DNA from: Acidobacteriota bacterium
Lineage (GTDB): Bacteria; Acidobacteriota; Terriglobia; Bryobacterales; Bryobacteraceae
Direction of reading: 5' to 3'
Length of the DNA: 5,696 nucleotides
NCBI GenBank assembly: GCA_947466555.1
Contig: CANIFK010000389.1
Coordinates: forward strand, 1-5,696
Shown piece by piece: positions 1 through 5,696 of the stretch (position 1 is the stretch's first letter; every line of letters starts with the position of its first letter). The notes below the pieces were generated by a model. That model was not told the DNA's origin. It saw only the letters and a list, made by a program, of their open reading frames with translations, and did no database searches. Both the position numbers and the translations under genes were made by a program.

Positions 1-2285
1 GCCGCCGCGATGCCAATCGCGCCCCCCGCTCCCACCAGCACCATAACCTCTTGAAAAACAAGGCCCAGTATCCCCTGCCGCGAGGACCCGAGCGCCATCC
101 GGATCCCAAACTCCTTCGTCCGCTGCCGCGTCAAATAACTCAAAACCCCGTACAACCCCACCGCCGTAATCAGGAGCGCTAAAACGCCAAACCCCACCGA
201 AAGCCCCGCGATCAGCCGGTCGGTGGAGATCGACCGGTCGACTGATTTTTCCATCGTTCGCATGTTGTAAACGGGCACAAGCGGATCGGCGGCGTTAACG
301 ACGGCGCGAAGCGCCGTCGCGGGCACCGGGCGCACCGAACGAACGAAGAAGGTGGCTTGCGGCAGGCGCCGCCTGCCGTCCATACGTTGTTGATAAGAAA
401 GGAAAAATGTCGGCGCAACCGTCTCCCGGAGCGAGCCGTGCTTGGTGTCCGCCGCGATGCCAATCACCTCAATATCCAGCGGTACATTTCCCCCGCCAAT
501 CGACATATGTCGGCCGATCACGTTCTCACCGGACTTCAAAAACCGCTTCACGAAAGCCTGGTTCACCACCGCCACTTTCGGCGCGTCGGCTCCGTCCCGG
601 ACCTCGACACCCCGCCCCGATAACAGCGCTGTCCCCAATGTTTCGAAGTACTTAGGGCCCACGACCATCACGTTGCAGTCCATGTTCTCTTCCTCGCCGG
701 CCCGGTAGCCTTCAAGTTGAATATTGGAGCTCGATGTCGAGTTTTGGAGCGGCCCGAATTCGGCGTAACTCACTGATTTCACACCCGGTAAGGCCGCCAG
801 ACGTTGTTCGACGTCGGCGACAAACTCGGCGCGCTTCGGGCTGGTCGAAAACAGCGCCAACTCCCGCGCCTGGAACCCCGGATCGAACTGCAGCAGGTTC
901 CCCAGGCTGCGCCCGAACAACCCGGCTACCGTCAACAAAACCAGGGACATAGCAACCTGCGCGGCGACGAAGAACTGCCGCGCCCGCCCCGTCCTTCGGC
1001 GCTGAGCGGGCCGGGAGATCTGCCACGCCGGCACCAGGCCCGCGAGCAGTGTGCTCAACCCCGCCAAAGCCATTGAAAACAAAAGGACTGGCAGGCTTAA
1101 CTTAGCGTCCAGCCAGCCGCTTCCGCCGTCGTCATCGGCGATGGAACGGATCAATAAATCCACCAAAACCGGTGCTAAAACGGCACCAATCGCGGCTCCG
1201 GTGACGGTAATAGCAGCAGTTTCCATCAACAAAAGGCGAATGATGCGGGCGCGGGTGGCGCCCAGGGAAACACGGATCGCGATCTCCCGATTCCGGTTAA
1301 CCCCTCGTGCCAGCAACAAGTTAGCGAGATTGGCGCAGGCGATCAGGAGCAGCAGCGAGACCATCGCGAGCAGCACCACCAGCGGCTCCTGCCACTGGCG
1401 CTTCAGTTCATTGAGCCCGGAGGCGGCTGGCAGGAGGGTAAGTGTTGCTTTTTCAATGCGTTGGCGGACATTCGGATTGGTGATCTTGGCCTGTTCGACG
1501 TGATCCCGGACAATCGCGGAGAACAAAGGGTGCGCCGAAGCCGTATCGTGATTGGCCGGCAGGCGGCCTAAGATGTTGAGCCAGCGGACGTTAGATCGGT
1601 CGAAGCCGTCCCAGCCAGGGTTGATCACCGCTCGCATGGAGATGGGCAGGTACACCTCCGGATCGTCCCCTCCGAGGACCCCCTTAAACCCCTCGGGAGC
1701 CACTCCGATGACCTCAAAAACGTGTCCAGAAAGGGTGATTTTGGTGCCTAAAAGGGTACTTTTGGCACCAAAATGACGCAAAAAATAGCCATGTGAGAGC
1801 ACGATTACGGCGTTTCCGCCCCGTACCGAGTCGTCCGCGGTACTAAAAAGCCGGCCTGCGAACGGGGTGAGTTTGAGGGTCTCGAAGAAGTTCCCGGAGA
1901 CGATTTCGATGCGAACTCGCTCCGTCCCGCCCTCGGTGAGAAGTTGCCCGGAGGAGCTGCTGCGGGCGGCGATACCTAGCCAGCTAGGCATCCCGTCGCG
2001 GAGACGCGTGTACATCGGGTAGGAGAAAACCGATTCGGAGTTGTCCTTGCTGACGCTGCCGGGGAGGTCGAGGTTATCGGCATGGAAGACGACAAGTTCG
2101 CGGGGTTCGGGCACGGGGAGCGTTCGCAGCAGGACCTGGTAGAACAATGAAAACACGGCAGTTGTCGATGCAACGCCGAGGGCTAACGTGCAAACGGCCA
2201 CCGCGAAAAAGCCCGGCTGGCGGCGCAGCGCACGGGCCGTGAAGTGGAGGTCGCTCCCCATGCCCTGTGAAAGTATCGTGTTCAT
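1..2285 (-). CDS. ADOP-type FtsX/MacB-like ABC transporter permease, partial at its 3' end
   Basis: This is an inner-membrane permease of the MacB/FtsX superfamily, in the duplicated form typical of Acidobacteria (ADOP). The frame is open without interruption from the start to the window edge. Numbered from the ATG at 2261, residues about 17-41 are a first membrane segment after an LRRQPGF-type lead-in. A MacB-type periplasmic domain follows, with VIGVAPEGFKG. Then come LLLIACANLANLLLARG near residue 300, EIAIRVSLGATR, and two more membrane helices. The second half begins with a helix near 426-452, has a second periplasmic domain with VVNQAFVKRF, and ends in an FtsX segment with KEFGIRMALGSS near 715-725. 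Full-length relatives usually exceed 800 residues, so roughly the last membrane helices are missing. Two in-frame ATGs are possible: 2285, with an in-frame TAA three codons upstream, and 2261, which gives the more usual family N-terminus. Neither has a strong ribosome binding site. No ATPase partner is visible. The substrate is unknown; family members are annotated as putative efflux or lipoprotein-export permeases. Confidence 0.93.
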   Translation of the reverse strand, partial: MNTILSQGMGSDLHFTARALRRQPGFFAVAVCTLALGVASTTAVFSLFYQVLLRTLPVPEPRELVVFHADNLDLPGSVSKDNSESVFSYPMYTRLRDGMPSWLGIAARSSSSGQLLTEGGTERVRIEIVSGNFFETLKLTPFAGRLFSTADDSVRGGNAVIVLSHGYFLRHFGAKSTLLGTKITLSGHVFEVIGVAPEGFKGVLGGDDPEVYLPISMRAVINPGWDGFDRSNVRWLNILGRLPANHDTASAHPLFSAIVRDHVEQAKITNPNVRQRIEKATLTLLPAASGLNELKRQWQEPLVVLLAMVSLLLLIACANLANLLLARGVNRNREIAIRVSLGATRARIIRLLLMETAAITVTGAAIGAVLAPVLVDLLIRSIADDDGGSGWLDAKLSLPVLLFSMALAGLSTLLAGLVPAWQISRPAQRRRTGRARQFFVAAQVAMSLVLLTVAGLFGRSLGNLLQFDPGFQARELALFSTSPKRAEFVADVEQRLAALPGVKSVSYAEFGPLQNSTSSSNIQLEGYRAGEEENMDCNVMVVGPKYFETLGTALLSGRGVEVRDGADAPKVAVVNQAFVKRFLKSGENVIGRHMSIGGGNVPLDIEVIGIAADTKHGSLRETVAPTFFLSYQQRMDGRRRLPQATFFVRSVRPVPATALRAVVNAADPLVPVYNMRTMEKSVDRSISTDRLIAGLSVGFGVLALLITAVGLYGVLSYLTRQRTKEFGIRMALGSSRQGILGLVFQEVMVLVGAGGAIGIAA
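1738..1774. repeat. Nested inverted repeat and 21-bp imperfect tandem repeat inside the ADOP gene
   Basis: An 11-bp outer arm (1738-1748, ending TTTTGGTGCC) pairs perfectly with 1764-1774 (beginning GGCACCAAAA). Inside it, AAAAG (1750-1754) pairs with CTTTT (1759-1763) around a GGTA loop, with one unpaired T at 1749. The same stretch is also a degenerate direct repeat with a 21-bp period: 1730-1748 and 1751-1769 match at 15 of 19 bases. On the coding strand the two units encode GAKSTLL and GTKITLS. The protein keeps the normal spacing between FG and the following GH of this family as I recall it, so the repeat need not be an insertion. The potential hairpin is real in the sequence; any function in the mRNA is conjecture. 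Confidence 0.6.
1971..1992. repeat. CTAG-containing near-palindrome within the ADOP gene
   Basis: CCTAGC at 1975-1980 and GCTAGG at 1983-1988 are perfect inverted copies around a CA centre. The outer triplets GAT (1971-1973) and ATC (1990-1992) also pair, with one mismatch between outer and inner arms. It lies inside the coding sequence and encodes PSWLG within the first periplasmic domain. It may be coincidental. Confidence 0.4.
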
Positions 2286-2924
2286 GCAGTTTTACTTACG
2301 TATATTGTGCGGTTTGGTCTTTAGTATTTCACTGTTCGGTGGATCGATGACGAGCGAGAGCTCCCATCAAATGCGCGCCCAAGCTTTGAATTTCGGACTG
2401 CCGCTGACGCTCGCACCCTGGGATTTTTCGTCGCCAATATGCCAACGAACGGATTTTCGTTCCGTTTTGCTTGCCGGCGGGAAGCCGTTCGAGGTGGGGC
2501 AGTCGATTGCGCGGCCGTTGGAATTGCGGTTTTCGAATGCGACGATCGTTTGCATCTTGAAAGCAGCACGCCAGGGCACCTTCCTGATTGTGGCTGATTT
2601 TGCCTGTTTTTGACGGGGTGGAAGGAACGTCGAGGGGAGCCGATCCGGGCTTCATGAGCTACAACATCGGCGTGGATCGCAGCGTGGAAGTGTCCACGAT
2701 GGCGGCGGGAAATCTGTCGATTGACCTGGCGTTCTCGTACTTTGACCAGGGCGTGGATATCAAGTACGCGACGAATATGTCGATGAGCATGCGGCTTACG
2801 ATTGGATCGATGAGCGGCAATTCGTCGATCAGTTTGCCGGACAGCCTGTTCCTGCGTGTGGGCGATGTCGCTGATCCTCGGCGCGAGTTTGGCCGGGCTG
2901 GCGTGGTTCCGGAAACGGGTTTAA
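2284..2924 (+). pseudogene. Frameshifted gene for a secreted PEP-CTERM-like protein
   Basis: Three consecutive plus-strand frames each look coding in turn. The first runs from an ATG at 2284 with a signal-peptide-like start (MQFYLRILCGLVFSISLFGG) to a TGA at 2611-2613. The stop lies directly at a run of five T (2607-2611). Removing one T continues the protein as ACFDGVEG into the second frame, which holds a beta-rich body (MSYNIGVDRSVEVS, NLSIDLAFSYFDQG, MRLTIGSMSGNSS) with strongly G/C-ending codons. Around 2845-2864 the frame must shift again to reach a hydrophobic helix plus basic tail, LILGASLAGLAWFRKRV, followed by TAA. That ending is typical of PEP-CTERM proteins, which exosortase sorts at the cell envelope. 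The canonical VPEP motif is not intact: VP is readable, but only in the remaining frame (CAG CCT GTT CCT). The intact product would be about 210 residues. The body is not recognised as a named domain. The lesions may be true decay or sequencing/assembly indels. The 5' third (2284-2470) is the least certain part, because another frame is also open there. Confidence 0.6.
2865..2924 (+). other. PEP-CTERM-like anchor segment (out of frame with the upstream body)
   Basis: Read in its own frame this segment gives MSLILGASLAGLAWFRKRV and then TAA: a short hydrophobic helix followed by an RKR cluster at the extreme C-terminus. This is the layout of PEP-CTERM sorting tails. Codon use (CTG, ATC, CTC, GGC, GCG) fits a gene of this genome. 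The preceding body lies one frame away, so translation from upstream would read through this segment in the wrong frame and stop at the TAG at 2930-2932. Confidence 0.62.
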
Positions 2925-2932
2925 CCGCGTAG

Positions 2933-4930
2933 CTAGGGCCGGTCGAAGACCGAGACGGCGGCGGGGCCACGGGTGGTGGGGAAGACCTGCTTGAGTTGCG
3001 CCAGCGGTTCGATGGGGAAGATGGGCTGGTCTGGCTTGTCCCCTACCAGAACGCAGCCTTCGCGGGCACAGCGCTGCTGGATGCGCTGGGCGTCCTGGAT
3101 GTTCGTGAAATGGGCGATTTGCTTGTACTCTGCGCCAGGAGCGGAGAGCAGCACGACGGACGACGGTCCGGTTCCCTGGGCAGCGGCGCCGCCACGGCCC
3201 AGGCGCGCCACCATGGTTTGATAGTAGGCCTCGCGGTAGAAGCGGCGGAGTTCCAGCTTGCCGTCGGGTTGGCGTTCGTAGCCTTCCACCAGATAATCGG
3301 CGCGGCGCGCGGACGGGTGGAAATTGAAGAGCACGGGGAAGATGGGGTCGGCCAGACGATCGTCGAGCATGACGTAACGCTGGCGCCACTGGTCCATCAC
3401 CTTTATCGCCTCCGGTTCCGATTGGGAGAGGAAGAACGTCGCGGCGGTGGAGGCGTTCTTTTGGGTTGGGTTGGTTAACGGCACGCGGCGGCCGATGGCG
3501 GTGATCCAGTAGCCGTAGTCCCACCAGGAGAGGACGCCGTAGCGGGCGGATTTGGGGTCGATGTTGCTGGCGTAATAGGCGGCGGGGTCGCCGAAGGGTT
3601 CGGGGGTTTGGGTGCGAAGCCAGTCGAGCGCGTCGCGCCAGGGGGCGTTGACCGCGATGGGGGGATTGGGCGGACCGAGGAGGAGGCGCCAGACGTTTGG
3701 GACGAAGACGAGCGCAATGGCGGCCAGGATGACGATGGGGCGTAGTTTGGTGGAGACGGTGGTCCAGGCGCGGACGAGGAGATAGGCGGCGACGATGGCG
3801 GCGGAGGGGGCGAAGTAGTAGGCCATGCGGACCTGCATCATGGCCATGCCGAAGACGGAGAGGCTCCAGAGGGCGAAGAGGCCGAGCGCGGGGCGGCGGT
3901 TGCGGACGGCGATTTCGAGGAGAACGGGGATGCCGGCCATGGCGAGGATGAGAACGCCACCGAACTCCATCCACGGCCATTCGAGAGAGAAGTAGCCCTT
4001 GATGAACCACATGGATTGTAGTTCGCCGATGCCGGCAGCGGCACCGGAGCGGGAAGGGGCGAGGAAGCGGAGAATTTGCAGCGATTGGGGGATGACGACG
4101 ACTACGACGGCGGTCGCCGCGGCGATGGCGGCCAGCCAGATGGCGCGGGGGTATGGGAAGCGACGGCAGAGGGCGGCGCCCGCGGTTAAGGCGATGCCGC
4201 CGGCGAGCGCGGCGAGGGTGTATTCCATCCAGAGGATCTGATGGAACGGCGCGGCGAGCAGGAGCGCGATGGCGAAGACGATGGGGAGATTTGGGGCGTA
4301 ACCGGCGTCATTGGGATCGCGCAGGAAGCCATAGGCGGCCCAGGCGATGACGATGGCGACGAGGAACGCACCGCCGACGAAGGTGAGGACATACGCGGCC
4401 AGGGTGAGGCCGGCGGCGATGTTGCGGCGTTGGGCGAGGAAGTAGAGAACGAGGAGGGAGAGCAGGCTCTCCATGACGTGATGGTCCGTGAAGCCGAGGC
4501 TGGAGACGGCGAGGAAGTGGCCGGGGAGCACGGCGGCGACAAGGGCGGCGAGGGCGGCGGTGGTTTCATCGAAAACCGCGTTGGCGAGGTAATAGACGGC
4601 GACGATGATGCACACGCCGAGGATGGCCGGATACCAGGCGGCGATGGTTTGGATTTCGTCCGGGAAGGGGAGGGCGAGGAGGGCGGGGATCCAGTCGTAG
4701 AAGGGCCCGGTGTCGACGCGCTGGCCGTCGAGGATGGAGCCGTAGGGATCGACTTGGAGCCGGAAGGGGAAGTGGCGGACGAGGTGTTCCATGACGCGGA
4801 CATGGAACCAGGCGTCGGTTTCCTGGAAGTTGATGAACCCGGCCTGGAAGACGTTGTAGAGGGGCGCCAGGGCGCGGAAGCAGAAGGCGATGGCGCAGGC
4901 CGCGGCGAGGGCCCAGCGGTTTGGGCTCAC
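2933..4930 (-). CDS. STT3/AglB/PglB-family oligosaccharyltransferase
   Basis: This is a 665-residue polytopic membrane enzyme predicted to transfer a lipid-linked glycan to asparagine of N-X-S/T sequons on the outer face of the cytoplasmic membrane. About 12-13 hydrophobic segments fill residues 6-415, followed by a soluble C-terminal domain of about 245 residues. The family's catalytic signature is present. FQETDAWFHVR has the first acidic residue, D39. GFTDHHVMES gives D149 and H151, the archaeal AglB-like DxH form of the second motif. GIGELQS has E303, at the place of the SVSE/TIxE motif of external loop 5. RMAYYFA (R368) matches a conserved arginine region. SWWDYGYWI contains the WWDYG sequon-binding motif at 469-473. 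The GTG at 4930 is chosen because GAGGT lies 9 nt upstream and the resulting N-terminus starts just before the first helix. Longer readings from 5041 would overlap the preceding gene by over 100 bp with low-quality Pro/Arg/His-rich sequence. It sits directly behind the VanZ-like gene. Its lipid donor and target proteins cannot be told from this window. Confidence 0.93.
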   Translation of the reverse strand: MSPNRWALAAACAIAFCFRALAPLYNVFQAGFINFQETDAWFHVRVMEHLVRHFPFRLQVDPYGSILDGQRVDTGPFYDWIPALLALPFPDEIQTIAAWYPAILGVCIIVAVYYLANAVFDETTAALAALVAAVLPGHFLAVSSLGFTDHHVMESLLSLLVLYFLAQRRNIAAGLTLAAYVLTFVGGAFLVAIVIAWAAYGFLRDPNDAGYAPNLPIVFAIALLLAAPFHQILWMEYTLAALAGGIALTAGAALCRRFPYPRAIWLAAIAAATAVVVVVIPQSLQILRFLAPSRSGAAAGIGELQSMWFIKGYFSLEWPWMEFGGVLILAMAGIPVLLEIAVRNRRPALGLFALWSLSVFGMAMMQVRMAYYFAPSAAIVAAYLLVRAWTTVSTKLRPIVILAAIALVFVPNVWRLLLGPPNPPIAVNAPWRDALDWLRTQTPEPFGDPAAYYASNIDPKSARYGVLSWWDYGYWITAIGRRVPLTNPTQKNASTAATFFLSQSEPEAIKVMDQWRQRYVMLDDRLADPIFPVLFNFHPSARRADYLVEGYERQPDGKLELRRFYREAYYQTMVARLGRGGAAAQGTGPSSVVLLSAPGAEYKQIAHFTNIQDAQRIQQRCAREGCVLVGDKPDQPIFPIEPLAQLKQVFPTTRGPAAVSVFDRP

Positions 4931-5696
4931 CGGTCGCAGACCTCGTGGCGAGCGTCGAAACGGGAGTAGGCGGCCAGCAGCAGGACGATGAGGACGAGGC
5001 CTTCGACGGTGGTGAGGGCGTGGATGGTGCGCGGCCCCCATGTTTCATCGAAGAACCAAAAGCCTTTGTTTTTGAGGCGGCTGAGGGCAAACCAGTAGGT
5101 GGTGTTGGTTTTGTCCTCGTAGAGGAGCGCGTGGCCGGTGGCGAGGAGGAGGGCGCCGGTGGCGTAGAGGGACGTCAGGGCGATGATGCCGGGGCGGCGC
5201 CAGTTGGGGGCGCGGGCCGGTGTCGTGGGGAGGAAGCCGAGGCCGAAGAGGACGCCAAGGGCGCCGCCGAGGATGTCCATGACGATGTCGTTGAAGTCCC
5301 ACGGGATGCCCCAGCCGGGGTGGATGCCCCAGAATTGGTAGCCTTCGTCGAAGCCGGCCATGATGGCGATCCAGGCCAGGGAATCGGTGACGGAGCGGGT
5401 GAGGGCGATGAGGATGACGCCGGGGATGGCGTATTGGAGGAAGTGGACGAGTTCGGAGTTATTGACGCTGAGATAGCGCCAGGCGACGAGAACGAGGAGG
5501 AGGGTGACGGCCCAGGCGATGAGGAGGTCGCGACGGGCAGGATGCGACTTCAGGGCGTTGAGGTAGAGGACCGTTGCAATGGTGCCGGCAACAAAGGCGC
5601 CGATGGCCATGCGGAGGTAGAAGAGGGGATGGCCGCCGGGGCCGATGGCGACGGCGAGCTTGTCCTGCACGATCAGGTGCGGGAAAGAGACGGCCA
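4927..5696 (-). CDS. VanZ-like family membrane protein, probably partial at the 5' end
   Basis: This multi-pass membrane protein has the VanZ-like signature. Numbered from the GTG at 5670 (247 residues), it has SELVHFLQY (E73, H76, Q79, Y80), DEGYQFWGIHPG (D108, E109, Q112), and WDFNDIVMDILGGALG (D125, D128, D132 and a GG pair), embedded between hydrophobic helices. The last helix, near 221-235, ends in a short charged tail. VanZ itself confers low-level teicoplanin resistance in enterococci; relatives are widespread with no established common reaction, so no function is assigned. The frame stays open upstream of 5670 to the window edge (8 further codons). That GTG has no ribosome binding site, so the true start probably lies outside the window. 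Its TGA overlaps the STT3 start in the string GTGA (4930-4927), indicating an operon with the oligosaccharyltransferase. A role in supporting lipid-linked glycan or envelope processes is inference from position only. Confidence 0.85.
   Translation of the reverse strand, partial: AVSFPHLIVQDKLAVAIGPGGHPLFYLRMAIGAFVAGTIATVLYLNALKSHPARRDLLIAWAVTLLLVLVAWRYLSVNNSELVHFLQYAIPGVILIALTRSVTDSLAWIAIMAGFDEGYQFWGIHPGWGIPWDFNDIVMDILGGALGVLFGLGFLPTTPARAPNWRRPGIIALTSLYATGALLLATGHALLYEDKTNTTYWFALSRLKNKGFWFFDETWGPRTIHALTTVEGLVLIVLLLAAYSRFDARHEVCDR
4940..4944 (-). promoter_or_regulatory. Ribosome binding site of the STT3 gene
   Basis: On the minus strand GAGGT lies 9 nt before the GTG start at 4930, inside the last codons of the VanZ-like gene. 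It decides the STT3 start and fits translation of the second gene from the shared message. Confidence 0.6.

Noticed and set aside
216..237. Inverted repeat CCGGTCG...CGACCGG in the ADOP gene
   Set aside because: A 7-bp stem of GC-rich codons for DR...DR in coding sequence; expected by chance in this composition.
1051..1503. Plus-strand open frame (150 codons) opposite the ADOP gene
   Set aside because: It is antisense to the clearly conserved FtsX segment (LLIACANLANLL, EIAIRVSLGATR); composition artefact.
2343..2597. Alternative plus-strand frame reading FEFRTAADARTLGFFVANMP and on to a TGA
   Set aside because: Partly plausible, so it lowers confidence in the 5' third of the broken gene. 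It lacks the signal-peptide start and does not join the downstream body, whereas the chosen frame joins by a single T.
2607..2613. Programmed ribosomal frameshift at the T run
   Set aside because: No heptameric slippery motif with a downstream structure was evident, and a second unrelated shift is needed later; decay or indel error is simpler.
2329..2655. Minus-strand open frame (108 codons) opposite the broken gene
   Set aside because: No recognisable signal peptide, domain or ribosome binding site. Plus-strand frames give more protein-like sequence, especially after 2600.
2829..4010. Long minus-strand open frame (393 codons) inside the STT3 gene
   Set aside because: It is an out-of-frame shadow with Pro/Arg/His-rich sequence. 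The overlapping frame carries all the STT3 motifs.
4241..4969. Plus-strand open frame (242 codons) rich in Glu, Gly and Asp opposite the STT3 gene
   Set aside because: Low-complexity antisense product of strongly biased GC-rich codons; no domain or plausible start signal.
4931..5041. 37-codon N-terminal extension of STT3 from 5041
   Set aside because: It would overlap the VanZ-like gene by over 100 bp and encodes Pro/Arg/His-rich sequence. The GTG at 4930 has a good ribosome binding site and fits the family N-terminus.

Overview
The window is GC-rich and reads like a piece of an acidobacterial chromosome, probably from the Bryobacterales/Solibacter side of the phylum. Three things suggest this: a long two-halved FtsX/MacB-type permease of the kind expanded in Acidobacteria (ADOP, acidobacterial duplicated orphan permease), a PEP-CTERM-like tail, and an STT3-type oligosaccharyltransferase. 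The taxonomic placement is inference from gene content only.

Layout. Positions 1-2285 hold, on the minus strand, the N-terminal part (about 750 residues) of an ADOP-type permease; it runs off the left edge and is intact as far as it can be read. Positions 2284-2924 hold, on the plus strand, what looks like a broken gene for a small secreted protein. Its reading frame must shift twice to connect a signal-peptide-like start, a beta-rich body and a PEP-CTERM-like anchor helix with a basic end. Positions 2933-4930, minus strand, encode a 665-residue STT3/AglB/PglB-family oligosaccharyltransferase with the first acidic motif, the DHH motif, an EL5 glutamate and the WWDYG motif all visible. Positions 4927-5696, minus strand, encode a VanZ-like membrane protein whose 5' end probably lies beyond the right edge. 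Its stop codon overlaps the STT3 start codon (GTGA), so the two are almost certainly cotranscribed and perhaps translationally coupled.

How they fit together. The VanZ-like protein and the STT3 enzyme form one minus-strand transcription unit. Its likely job is protein N-glycosylation at the cytoplasmic membrane, but no glycan-assembly gene is in view. The broken PEP-CTERM-like gene converges on this unit with 8 bp between stop codons, and its deduced product carries four N-X-S/T sequons. That makes it a conceivable former glycosylation substrate, which is speculative. The ADOP permease is divergent from the broken gene, and no ABC ATPase is in the window.

No tRNA, rRNA, CRISPR array, insertion sequence or convincing intrinsic terminator was seen. 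The densely overlapping open frames opposite or out of frame within the STT3 and VanZ-like genes are composition artefacts of GC-rich coding DNA.
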